From contig JAGPNK010000019.1 in NCBI GenBank assembly GCA_020746835.1, forward strand, positions 248,001-312,000: a DNA stretch of 64,000 nucleotides, read 5' to 3'. Source of the stretch: Stachybotrys elegans (lineage: Eukaryota > Ascomycota > Sordariomycetes > Hypocreales > Stachybotryaceae). This document shows positions 44,013 through 54,922 of the stretch, one piece after another; the stretch's first letter is position 1, and every line of letters begins with the position of its first letter. Position numbers and translations under genes: made by a program. The notes beneath the pieces were generated by a model, which saw only the letters and a program-made list of their open reading frames with translations, made no database searches and had not been told where the DNA came from.

Positions 44013-45095
44013 ATGGTCACCACTCGGAGCATGTCGGCGTCGGCTGGTAGTAACGATAGCCTGCTCTCAGCACAGGCAGATTCCCAGTCCGAGTCGCCTC
44101 TCTTCCGCCTCCTGCCCGGCGAAGTGCGCAGGAACATCTACGACATGGTCCTGGCGGATTTTTCCGATCCATCGCCAGAGAAGAGATACGAGGACAAGAC
44201 GTGCTACACCCGGCCCTCATACTATGCCCCGCGCAAGACAGACTTCAACCTCCTGTTGACGTGCCGGGCAATCTATCGCGAGTGCTGGTTTCTTCCCATG
44301 ACGCTGCGAGAAATGACCTTCTGGCTCACGCATCAGTCCCGAGCACCGCCGACAGAGCGAGCTGGGGATGACTACGCGCGCCCACAGGCGTCGACTATAT
44401 CCCTGGCCAACAGGCTGCGGCACACCTCAGATCAGCTCGGGGAGACATTGGAGCTCGAGAGCATCCGCTTCTTCGCACAGATGTACGTGCTTGAGGAGGG
44501 CCGGCTGCACGAGACGCTCAGCAGGTCGCCCCTGTGCCACGTGCACTTCCGCAGGCTGACGCTCACCATCCGTCACCAAGATTGGTGGTTCTGGGAGCGC
44601 GACGAGCCGCTGCGCTTCGAGGCTGGGTGGATCGCCAAGGCCTGCGAGGCACTGCCGGCAACCTTGCGAGAGCTCACCATCGAGCTTGAGTCGCTGGAGC
44701 GTAAGAAGAAGCAGATCGATGCCATCGCCAACAAAATGAGCGAGCGCTGGTTCTTTGTGCGCGGCGACGGCGTGCCGCTCCTTGCCAATGCGAAGCCAGG
44801 CAGTCACCATGTCGCCCGCTGGAGGGGCAGCAGTACCTGGATGGACGAGCGATGGATCCGCGACGAGACTGACAACGGCGTGCTCGACTACTACATTGCA
44901 TCTGTCAGGTTCAGGCTCCTGAGAAACCTGGAACGCGACGGAGGAATGGTCAGCCCCAAAGCCCTAGAGGCTGCTAAAGCGGGCGAGTTCAATGAGCGTT
45001 CGCTTCGGTTGGATCTCCCGGGTGCGAAGCCCATGAAATATTCCGGGAAGGCCTCGCTCCGAGTCAACTCTCAGCGTTGGACCAGGGTGGGCTAG
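44013..45095 (+). CDS. fungal DUF7730/2EXR-type protein of unknown function, 360 aa
   Basis: Single exon. After a Ser-rich leader (MVTTRSMSASAGSNDSLLSA) comes LFRLLPGEVRRNIYDMVLAD, the F-box-like opening of a large fungal family, followed by NLLLTCRAIYRECW and LRRLTLTIRHQDWWFW-like segments, a pattern shared with DUF7730 and 2EXR proteins. The C-terminal half is charged and partly coiled. High GC at third positions compared with nearby intergenic DNA. Function unknown. Substrate recognition in ubiquitination is only a guess from the F-box-like start. Confidence 0.72.
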   Translation: MVTTRSMSASAGSNDSLLSAQADSQSESPLFRLLPGEVRRNIYDMVLADFSDPSPEKRYEDKTCYTRPSYYAPRKTDFNLLLTCRAIYRECWFLPMTLREMTFWLTHQSRAPPTERAGDDYARPQASTISLANRLRHTSDQLGETLELESIRFFAQMYVLEEGRLHETLSRSPLCHVHFRRLTLTIRHQDWWFWERDEPLRFEAGWIAKACEALPATLRELTIELESLERKKKQIDAIANKMSERWFFVRGDGVPLLANAKPGSHHVARWRGSSTWMDERWIRDETDNGVLDYYIASVRFRLLRNLERDGGMVSPKALEAAKAGEFNERSLRLDLPGAKPMKYSGKASLRVNSQRWTRVG

Positions 45096-45453
45096 CTATA
45101 TACGCTAACTAGCGGATTTTTACATCCCTGTGTTTGTGAAACCCTAGCCAAGTTATAAAAATCAGCGGAGCTAATTTCTCAATTATGATGATGAAAAGAG
45201 TGTCCAGTCCGAGGTGGAAGCAGTAAAATAAGGAGTAGGGGCGTTGACTGGTTAGCCACCATACAGAGCAAAGTTACCGTAATAGGTAGGTACATACCTA
45301 AAAGGGTAGAGAGGGTAGCTAGCAGTACATAACAACAGTATAATATCCAGTAACAAAATCTGGCATTTCTCTCTTTCTACTTCTGAAAGCTGAACACACC
45401 AACTGGACGACTCATATCCCGCATAGCACAATCGCAAGTTTGGATGAAAGAAA
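45096..45453. other. intergenic, no gene seen
   Basis: Promoter side of the P450. No supported feature. Confidence 0.5.
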
Positions 45454-47074
45454 ATGCCTTCCCTGTTCGCACTCTCCGCGATTCTACTTCCAGCCGCCGC
45501 GTATCTCATTTACCATCATGTGGTCAGCCAGGCCTACAGACGAAAGCTCCCACCCGGTCCAACCCCGCTCCCAATCATCGGGAACCTCATGGACTTGCCG
45601 CCGGCAGAGGAGCCCGAGTTCAAGCACTGGGCTACGCATAAAGACATCTATGGGCCCATTAGTTCGGTCACTATCATGGGTATGACTCTGATCATTATCA
45701 ATGACACAAAAATTGCACATGAGTTGCTCGACATCAACGCTAATAAGACATCCGGACGGCCTAATGCGGTATTTTCTACCCAGCTGTGCGGCTATGCATC
45801 CATCATCTTGTTCAAAAGTTACAATGAAGATTTCCGCCTGCACCGCAAGCTGCTGCACAGAGAATTCGGCACCAAGGCATCGGTACTGAAATTCCGCAAG
45901 ACTCAGGAGGTCGAAGTGGCCAAGCAACTTGAACGAGTGCTTCAGGAACCGGGCGCTTGGCTGAAGCACTTCAGAATGTAAGTATTTGAAGCTGCCGGCT
46001 TCATCTTCGCAATAGCATGGAGTACTGACCCTCAAAATAAACAGCACCACTGCTGCTACGGTTTTGAAAATGGCGTATGGTTATACCGTTGAGCCTAACA
46101 AGCCCGACAAGTTGGTCTCGCTAGTCGAGAAGCTGATGAGGGAATTCTCTCAAGCTTCTCTTCCTATGACTTGGGCTGTTGACATTATCCCTTTCCTCCA
46201 ACACCTCCCTGACTATATCCCCGGCACTTCGTTCAAAAAAACTGCCCGACAGTTCAAGAACACCCTGCAAACTGCTGCCTATGTACCATATGAGTTTGCG
46301 AGGCGCCAAATGGCAGCTAATAACCATAGTCCATCCTATGTATCACGGCTACTTGAAGAGTACACACATGGAAGACACGATCAGGCGGGTTTGAGTTTGG
46401 AGACCGAGGAAGCGATTATCTGGACAGCAGCGAGTCTATATGGTGCCGCGGCAGACACCACAGCAATAACGCTTACTGCCTTTACCCTGGCCATGGTATT
46501 GAATCCCGAGGTTCAAAGCAAAGCACAGGAAGAGATTGACCGTGTGGTGGGCACTGATCGCCTACCCAATTTTGAGGATCGGGACGAGCTGCCATACGTC
46601 AATGCGTTGATCAAGGAAACCCTACGATGGTGGCCAGTTGGGCCACTGGGTTTTCCACATGTCGTTAACGAGGCCTTTGACTACGACGGTTACCTCTTCC
46701 CTCAAGATGCCATCATCCTACCCAATATCTGGTGGTTTCTGAATAATCCCGACATTTACGCAGCCCCAGACTCCTTTCAACCAGAACGCTTCCTAAGTCC
46801 CCGCAATGAACCTGACCCAGGAACATACCCATTTGGGTTTGGGCGTAGGATATGCCCCGGGCGCTTTTTTGCAGACTCAAGCCTCTACCTCAACATTGCT
46901 CAGTCACTGGCGTGTTTCAGGATTGCAAAGGCAACAGACTAGAATGGAAGAGAGATTGAGATTGAGCCCAAGGCAAAGCCTGGGGTTTTGAGCTTTATCC
47001 AAGACTTCCAGTTTCATGTAACACCGAGAAGTTCAAAGCATGTGGAAATGATAAGAAAGCTTCCACGGGAGTAA
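45454..47074 (+). pseudogene. cytochrome P450 with in-frame TAG before its last 43 codons
   Basis: Complete P450 architecture: membrane anchor MPSLFALSAILLPAAAYLIY, KLPPGPTPLPIIGN hinge, one intron (about 45979-46045, GTAAGT), I-helix GAAADTTAITLTAF, K-helix KETLRWWP, FQPERFL and heme loop FGFGRRICPGRFF. The frame stops at TAG 46940-46942 after FRIAKATD, but the same frame continues NGREIEIEPKAKPG, DFQFHVTPRS and ends TAA at 47072-47074, exactly the region (beta-sheet 4, substrate loop) that normally ends such P450s. The annotated protein would be truncated by 43 residues. Either a recent nonsense mutation, a sequence error or stop read-through. It resembles O-methylsterigmatocystin-oxidoreductase-like P450s. 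Confidence 0.82.
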
Positions 47075-47285
47075 TGATGAGAGGGCGGGAAGACGTATGT
47101 TATGAACTACTACGGCAACCCTTACGTCTGGTTATATATTGTAAACTAAAGTACAGAGCATTTGCAGCGATTAGTATCAAAAACTAGTACCGCGTACGAT
47201 GTTGTCTGTCTTATTCGCTATGCCTTCAGTTGAATGGTGTAGAGGCCTGTGACTTCAAGCTCCCAAATCACGAGTGTATATAGAC

Positions 47286-48738
47286 TTAGCATGTTCCATC
47301 CGGACTTGGCAACTCGCAAGTCGGACCATCACACTCAAATCCTTCAATTTCCTCGGCATTACTGCACGCGTAGTAATCAGCCTTTGTGCCATTTGTCATT
47401 GTCAGGTCTAAGTCAAGACGAATATCACTGCAGGGGCTGGCAGCGCTGCACTGGAGCGATGCAACCCACGCAGCTGAAGACAGCATTGTTCCTGTCAATC
47501 CCGAGACGGTGATTTCTGATAGTTTCATTGTAGAAGTGTTGCAGTCGCCAGCCTCAGGGGACATGGTCATGCATTGGCTGAAGGCCACGGGGTAGCCACG
47601 GCAGTCATGCATGACGGAATTGAGAACAACAAAGTTGCGAATGTCTAGTGTATTGTTAGCAAAAGGACAGATGCCTAGCATGTCGCGCATTACTCACAGC
47701 CAAGACCACCACCGCCGCCGTTGGGAGGATATCCCACGCTCTCACCGGCCCAGGTCTTGATGAACAGAGCATGAAGAGTGTTGTAATAAGTATTATTCTC
47801 GGCATGGAAGTTTTCAGCAATTTCGAAAATGCCATTGTATTGCCCGATGCTGCCAATCGCGATACCGACTCCGTTGTGGAATTCGGAATTGGTGACCTTG
47901 ATGTTGGTGCTATTGGCCTTGAGCGCAATGCTGTCATCTCCGTTCCTGACATGCCATCGGTCAAAATGGATATTGTCAGAGAAAAGTGTGTCGGCACCGT
48001 CGGTATTGATTGTGCTGTTGCCGTTGTTGGACACACTGGCGACGTAGATGTCCTCCATGAGGAGGTTTTTAGAGGAGTGGATTGTCATTGTCCTGAAGAG
48101 TTAGAGTGTTGGAGCCAATATACAGTCATGGATGGGAGAACTGTACCACATCTGGCTTTGTACGAAGCGAACGCCCGAAATGACAGAATTGGTGGCAAAT
48201 ATGGTAATTCCGTGAGGCCTCCCTGGGTAGTTGTTCCGGCCTGCGATAAAGTCATACCACGCTTGGCCGTTGCCGTCGACAGTCCCATAGCCATAACCAT
48301 TCCAGGTGATGTTATCACCCCCAAAGAACCAGGCGGAGGACTGATTCTGGTACCCGTTTTCGTCGTAGCCGGGCAAGGGCAGCGAGTTCTCGAGCCAGTA
48401 CTCAAAGTCGGTGCCGAACTGCCCAAGATTGATTAGATTGCGCAAGCGGTTTCATCTTGTCCCAAGAGCATGCTTACCAAAAGCGTCCCTTTGAGCTGGA
48501 TCTCGCAATTCTTGAGACCTCTGGTGTCCAGGACCTGTTCGACATGGTAGGTGGTGTTGGAAAACACAATTGTCCCGTCCTGACCACATTTTTCAACAGC
48601 CGCCAGAATAGCAGGCGAATCGTCTGTGCCGTTTCCGTTGGCATGGACCTCGCATACGTTCCCTGCAGCCAAGAGAGCTTGGTCGGCGGCCTGCGACAAC
48701 CCGAAGGTTGCAGCAACGAAGAGGACAGACAGAAGCAT
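47286..48738 (-). CDS. secreted glycoside hydrolase family 28 protein with altered active site
   Basis: Parallel beta-helix pectin-degrading family. Start at ATG 48738 (MLLSVLFVAATFGLSQA, signal peptide). Several introns join NGTDDSPAILAAVEKCG, FGTDFEYWLENSLPLPGYDE, WFFGGDNITWNGYGYGTVDG, INTDGADTLF, VRNGDDSIALK, FHNGVGIAIGSIGQY and LFIKTWAGESVGYPP; it ends SPDGTC. The GH28 aspartates (NTDG, GDD) are kept, but the usual GHG is GVG and the usual RIK is FIK. Some exo-acting or rhamnose-processing fungal members vary here, so activity on a different pectic linkage or loss of activity are both possible. Secreted. Confidence 0.85.
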
Positions 48739-49698
48739 TGTGTGTATAGAGTGAATCAGAATCAATAACAGACTGCAGGCTTGCCCTTCGATGATGATAT
48801 ATAGAATCGCTCACCAGTTTCTCGTATTTACATGTTGTGAACAGCACACATCCTTTGATCGTCCTGTCTTGTGACAATTGACATGAGGTCATGACACAAA
48901 CGATCCCCACCTGCACGGCCGGGCCTCTGTTTTACTGGCCTATCCCCGCACTTTGGCTTACCTTTGGGGTTACATCGGTTAACTACAGGAAAGCATGACT
49001 TGTAAAAAGTTCATCTGACTTGGGATTTTTGGAAAACCTTGTTTTTAGTATATTACTAAAACTGTTATAGGCTCAGGATTTGTTCTTGCCTTATAAGGAA
49101 CCAAGGCAGAAAAGGGTTGTAGACGTACAAATCCCGCGAGGTCGGAAAGGGTCCGAGCTATCTCGAGGTGTCTACTTATGTCAGGTAACTTTCCTCCTTT
49201 CAATCTGAGGACAAGAGGGACGGTGGATTCCTGTTGAAAGCTCCACCGGGGAAAGGCTCCTAGTTCATAGATATCACATCTTTCTGGTAATGAGAAAACT
49301 CATCTTGTCGATACAGTAGTCTCCCAGGATCTTTCTTTCACTCCAAAGCACCTCATGTCAGCACCCGGCAGACCCAAAGCAGATCGATGTTGATGTGCGG
49401 TTCGTATCATGGCTGAGTTGCTCCCTAGCAAATATCAACAGCTGTCACTCTCCTGGGGTTTCCCATTATGGCTTGAATCTGATACATTAGATTCTCAACC
49501 TTTTCTTGCTTCAGCTTCATGTCACAAGTGGTTTTCTTTCCAGTGAGCGTCTTGATAAGAATATGCAGTTTTCTTTTAACTGCATTTTTCATCTTGCTTT
49601 TCACCGTGTTGACTTCAAGACTTGCTTCCTTAAAGGTTGCTTGAACCAGGACCCAGAACGATCTCTTTTCTCTCTGCCTTTTGCTTCGTAAGTGCCCC
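48739..49698. other. intergenic ~1 kb, no gene seen
   Basis: Promoter side of the GH28 gene. Upstream exons of the small gene at 49699 could lie in its right part, but none is supported. Confidence 0.45.
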
Positions 49699-50019
49699 AT
49701 GGACCACAGAACAATCCACATGTGCCCTGAGGGCGGATACAGTCCCCTCTCCTTGGCAGGCAACCTCGCAGGCCTCCTAACGTTTGCCTTCGGTGTCTTC
49801 GTCACCCTGACGGCACTTTTAGCAGCTACCTGTAACGCAGAGAATGAAACCGAAGCCAAGCGCGCGTTGCTCACGCAGACAAGATTGCATGTCAACCGCA
49901 CCGGGAAATCTACGAGTGGTGTTCTCATTGATGAAGATCTAGACTATGGCGACCTAAAGCGGATTTTCGATTCTAGAATGGCTGCTTATGGCAGTGCTGT
50001 GAGTGAGATGGAAAAGTAG
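49699..50019 (+). CDS. hypothetical small membrane protein, possibly partial
   Basis: 106 residues from ATG 49699 (MDHRTIHMCPEGG). One clear membrane segment, LAGNLAGLLTFAFGVFVTLTALLAA, then a soluble tail DYGDLKRIFDSRMAAYGSAV. PEGGYSPLSLAGNLAGLLTF resembles the opening of larger fungal unknown proteins, so this may be a truncated member or have unseen exons. No domain known to me. Confidence 0.45.
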   Translation: MDHRTIHMCPEGGYSPLSLAGNLAGLLTFAFGVFVTLTALLAATCNAENETEAKRALLTQTRLHVNRTGKSTSGVLIDEDLDYGDLKRIFDSRMAAYGSAVSEMEK

Positions 50020-50786
50020 ATTGAAAATCATTTCCAGAATTCCAAGCTCCGTCAGACGCATATCAGGTGATGATTCATGGAGAAAGAAACAGCCGCAGGG
50101 CTTGTCAATCCGCAGAGCTGCTCTGAACGTCTGACAGCTGTGTAGTTGACGTTGATTCAAAGGAAGAGCAACTTACTCTATCACCTGACATGGCCTGTTC
50201 TCTTACAATGTTTTATACTTATGATGATGAAACTAATTTTGTCATAGGAGAGTGCTACGACATATCTACTTCTGGGTTGCATTTTATCCATAGCACGCTG
50301 GGCGCACAGCCTCTATAAAGTATCCTAGCAACAATGGCTTTTAACTCTTTATCCTGTTCATTTCTTACTGATATGGCGATTCCTCGTGTGATTATGTGGA
50401 TGCTAAGAGCTCTGTCCTTTGAAAAGGCTTTTGTGGCTCATGGCAGCTTTATTGTGCCCAGACAAGTAGAGCAAGCGTGTCAACGCCGTCAAAGTCTAGC
50501 GGTTTGTCCCGTGCCGGAATACAGGCGCCTTTCCTGATTTAGGTGGAGCAAATTGCGCCATTGACTGCCCTGATGTCGACGACATGCAAATTTGGTTTGG
50601 ATGGAAATTTGACCCATTGTATTATGAGATTTTTTCAAGATAAGAGAGTATGTGGAGACTATATGTATAATAAATATGACTTGCGCAAGAACCGAGATGA
50701 CTGAAACTCTCAACTGCATCTTTCTCAGCAACTCAATTGCAACATTGTGCGAATAGACCACCTACTCGTCATTTGAACGAACAACG
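50020..50786. other. intergenic, no gene seen
   Basis: Promoter region of the UNC-93-like transporter. No supported feature. Confidence 0.5.
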
Positions 50787-52368
50787 ATGAACGACAATTC
50801 TACACCAGAGTCGAGATCCACGGGTGAGGATGAAGATGGCATCAAGCCGCTCACAGGATTCGCCCGCGTCTTTCGTAGCCCGCTCTTCAACGTTATCCTC
50901 GTCGGACTCATCTCCTTCACGCAGCCGGGCATATGGAACGCACTCAACAGTAGGAAGCAACCGAAGCAGTCGTCCCTGGATGCGAACTAATCTCTTTCTC
51001 AGACACTGGGGCCGGTGGCCAACAGGAGCCGTACCTCGTGAATGCCGCCAACAGCCTGACGTTTGGCATCATGGTCTTTGGTTGCTCCATTTTCGGTATC
51101 GTGTCCAACAAGATTGGTGTCAAATGGACCTTGGTAATTGGAACCCTGGGATACGCCCCGTATAGCGCCTCACTCTATACCAACAACCGGTACGGGGTCG
51201 AGTGGTTCGTCATTCTGGGAGGTGCGACATGTGGTATCGCCGCTTCAGCCCTTTGGGCATCTGAAGGCGCGATTGCCCTCGGATACGCTGGCGTCGGCGA
51301 TCGTGGAAAATTTAGTAAGTCAACTCTTCCATTCGGAAACCGCCCATGCTGACGTTGCTTTTATTAAAGCTGGTATCTGGCTTGGCCTTCGGGAGCTTGG
51401 TCAGCTCATCGGCTCCGCCATCCAGCTGAGCCTAAATTTTCGTGATGGCAGCCGTGGCAAGGTCGGCTACACAACGTATCTCGTCCTGATTGCACTCCAG
51501 TGTCTGGGTCTCCCGCTTGCTCTCCTGATAAGCCCGCCGGAGAAGGTTCGCCGGCTGGACGGCTCAAGGCTTTCAAACACCATCATAAAAAAGCCTTCGT
51601 TCAAACAGCAAGCAAAGAGCTGGTGGGTTCTGGCTAGGAAGAAACAGTTTTTGCTTCTTGTGCCCATCCTTGCTGGCTTCAACTGGAACAGTACCTATAT
51701 TGGCATTTATCTCGCAAGGTACTTTTCGGTCCGGTCTCGAACTCTAGCTTCCCTCTTATCTGGCATCGCGGCCACCGTTGCCAACATCTTTTGGGGCTGG
51801 TTTTTGGACAATAAGTGGTTGGGCCGACCTAAAACGGCAAAGTATGTCTGGTCCCTTTTTGCTGTTGTCATGACGGCACTGTTTGCCTGGCAATTTGTCA
51901 TGGAAAGAGAGTACGAACGCACTAACCCACCGGTCACTCTGGATTGGGCTCTGCCCGGTTTTGGACGTGGCTTTGCTGTCCAGGTTCTCTTTCGGTAAAC
52001 TCGCCCTCTTCCTTCATTCAAACCGATCCTTGGCTAATCCGAATATTAGCTTCATGAACGAGTCCCACTACATGTTTGTATATTGGATCGTGGGCACGTT
52101 CTTCGACGACATCGAAACACTGACCCTGGCAGTCAGTCTCATTCGAAGCATGGAGTCATTGGGCAGTTGTCTTGCTTTTGCCATTGGAGCGGTCAGGGTC
52201 TCGCCTTTGATCAACCTTAGTGTTGCTGCAGCCATGTTCTTTTTCTGCATTCCCTTTACCTCGTGGGCCGTCACGCTTGTGCCCGAGATGCCAAAGGACC
52301 ACGTCATCATCCAGGATAGTGATGATGAGGTAACATCAAGGAGTTCTGAGTTGAATGTATCCAAGTAG
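50787..52368 (+). CDS. UNC-93-like MFS transporter
   Basis: Membrane protein of the fungal DUF895/UNC-93 branch of the major facilitator superfamily. Four exons join in phase: VGLISFTQPGIWNALN, then NTGAGGQQEPYLVNAANSLT, WASEGAIALGYAGVGDRGKF, then TGIWLGLRELGQLIGSAIQL, and finally RFMNESHYMFVYWIVGTFFDD. About eleven hydrophobic segments; the QPG..NAL and WA.EGA motifs are typical. The C-terminal tail is acidic and cytosolic. It sits next to the dioxygenase and PKS, so it may move precursor, product or ions for that pathway; the family's substrates are poorly known. Confidence 0.85.
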
Positions 52369-52721
52369 GTACTATATGGGTTATTCGAAGTAATGGTTCG
52401 TGTCAGGAGAGAGATCCTTCAACTGGTGTAGCATCAGATGATTGTCTCTTATCCAAGTCCGCGCATTGAAGAAGTATGTAAGAATGGAATAACTGCCTAA
52501 TTAAACTCTATAGACTTAATAGGCAGCTATGTGCAGAGCGCGAAGGATTGTAGATGTTATAGTGATAGCAGTGTTACCCTGGGTATTAATCTTTCTGAGG
52601 TGTACCGGGACAAAGTCCTGTTCCACTGAGTTTACAGTTGCTGAAGCGGCCTAATTAACATGCTAACTTTGGTTCGGGACGATAAATGTGCTCGAGGTTA
52701 AATGTGCTGGCGTATTACACT
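52369..52721. other. convergent 3' flanks, no gene seen
   Basis: Between two genes that end towards each other. No supported feature. Confidence 0.5.
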
Positions 52722-54122
52722 CTAGTAGCCTTGCTTATACGAGACTCCTTCTTTGTCCCCCTTTTCACCAGAACCAAGGCTCGGTTCAAGAGGAAACACT
52801 TGTTTCCCTGCAACCACATTCTTGTAAAGCCGGTCCCAAAGAGGTTGCAGCGCCGCTGGAGTTTTCCATGCTAGTTCCTCGTCACGGAGCCAGAGCCTGA
52901 CCAAATGCCGCCTACCAAGCGTTAGACCGTGACATCACAACACAAGGAAATTGACGTACTGGTTGGTCGGCGAATCGCGGAAGCTGCCTCTGGCGTGAAA
53001 TATGCTCAAATTGTTTACAAACTGAATGTCGCCGGGGCGGAAATGGAGTGCCACAGCATGCTTCTCGGCCAAGAAGTGCAGGGCATCAAGGGCCTCAGCC
53101 TGGGCCTCGGTGATGGGTGGAATATCCGCGGACCGTGGAAGACCCCAGTAGCCGGTGAAACTCCTCCGCGCGTATTGGATGATGAGTCTTTCGGGATCAT
53201 CGTCGGCGGCGGGTTGGTAGTGAAGCAGTGGTCGTGAGGTATATCCAGGTGCGTTGGGCTTGCCGAAGCTGAAAGCAGCGATAAGCGTCTTTTTCAACGT
53301 GTTATAAGAGGTAACTCACTTGTCAAAATTCCACGGCTCGGCCAGAGTGTGAATCAAATCAGGCCTCGTGGCAGCAAGCTCATTGTAGACCGTCCAGCTA
53401 CTCGACAAGTAGCTTTCTCCTCCTTCCTCGGCGGATGAAAGAGCAAACAGGGCAATGATGTCACCGGCATCGGTATGAAACACCTGTTTGTCCGTCGTGA
53501 AGGCAGGTGCGCCAATGCTGTGGGGGTCATACTTGTTTGTGAGATCCTTGATGTGTGCGAGAACCACGTCGGCTGGCTGGTCATTGTATCGGTCTCCTTG
53601 TCGGCCTCTTTGAGGTGCGATGTGCGATGCGAGGCCGGCGTAGGCGATGAAGTTCTCCTCTCTGGTGTACTTGTGCACTGGAACTCCGCGAATCACCTTG
53701 AACCCATGGCCATTGTGGATTTCATTGGAGATGCTACGCAGGACCTCGTGCAGCTTGGGCAAGGGAAATGTGCTTTGGGAAATCTCCCCCAGGGGTTTGC
53801 CAGACTCTAGGCGTATTTAGTTTGTGTCTCTTGCGACAACGAGAGGTTGCCTACCCTTGTAAAGCTTCACGGCGCTGTCGAGTTCCTCCAAGTCATGACT
53901 GTTGAGTTGGTACGACCACTCGTACTCATCCGACACGTTGCTTCCATCCCAGACTAGATCCGACCCCAGCTTCCGGGGGAACCCCTCTGGAAGTGACCTC
54001 GGCAAGTCCGGGGATTGCTGTCGTCTTTGAGCACGTGCATTGTACGTCTCCACGTTTGGAAGATAGGCAATATCCGGCTGGCCTTGGGGACCAGGAAGAT
54101 TCAAGACATCTGCCGCAGCCAT
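52722..54122 (-). CDS. Fe(II)/2-oxoglutarate-dependent dioxygenase, TauD/TfdA family
   Basis: Oxidises its substrate (hydroxylation, desaturation or ring formation) with O2 and 2-oxoglutarate. Four exons: MAAADVLNLPGPQGQPDIAY to LYKG; SGKPLGEISQSTFPLPKLHE onward, containing GHGFKVIRGVPVHKYTREEN and the iron ligands HTD in VFHTDAGDIIALF; a third exon from KFGKPNAPGYTSRPLLHYQP to the distal His in FVNNLSIFHARGSFRD, whose Arg binds 2-oxoglutarate; and a last exon RHLVRLWLRDEELAWKTP ending SYKQGY. All metal ligands are present. Typical length (~400). Proximity to the PKS (800 bases) suggests a tailoring role. Confidence 0.88.
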
Positions 54123-54922
54123 TTTCTTGCCAGTTAAAGGTAACAGTTGGTGTGAGATTTGACGAACGTATTTTCGATTGTTCCCGGAGGATGCTGCCGC
54201 TCTTTTATCTCTCGTGCTACATCAGGACCCAAGACTGGCGCGTGACGCAACCGCGGGGTGTGCATATCATTATGGCCCACGATGGCGCAATCCTCGCAGA
54301 CGAATCCAACGGTTAGGTGCTATTTACGTATGGGCGGTGCTCTTGTAATACCAAAATCACTGTATTACGTGATTGACATCTACTCCTCATTGGCTAAGCC
54401 CATTCGATGATTACGTTTGATCGGTATATGAAAGCCCTATCTAAGAAGCTTCTGCAACCATGATCCCATGCCGGTCAAGGCTGCTACCGATAATCAGTAA
54501 AATACAAAAAAGGGAGAGTCTTCGGAAACATATCACTCCCATCATGACCTCCAGAGTAATGAACAGTTTCAAACGCATCCAGTCAATCCACGTGTCTGTG
54601 CAGACAACTGCTCTTGCAAAAGACGAAACGGCACATGTGTTACCCACGATCGCAACGCGGGGGAATACACCCTCGTCCAGGTTTATTGGCCCTATGAAGA
54701 CTTTTAGCATAGACCCATACGTGTACGCCCATGCTTTGCCTTCGATCCAAATCGTTTTCAGCCCTACATGTCTCTATTAATATACAAACATGTGGTCAAC
54801 CACTACCTCTCCCAAACGTCTCACCCTGATCACTGTTGTCGAACGAACAAACGTGAACTTGCTCGTGTGGTGTTCAACGGCATACTGGGTTGTATCAATA
54901 TCCCTAGCGCTATATCTCAGCC
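54123..54922. other. intergenic between dioxygenase and PKS 3' end, no gene seen
   Basis: Contains the dioxygenase promoter. Open frames here are short and not protein-like. Confidence 0.5.
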
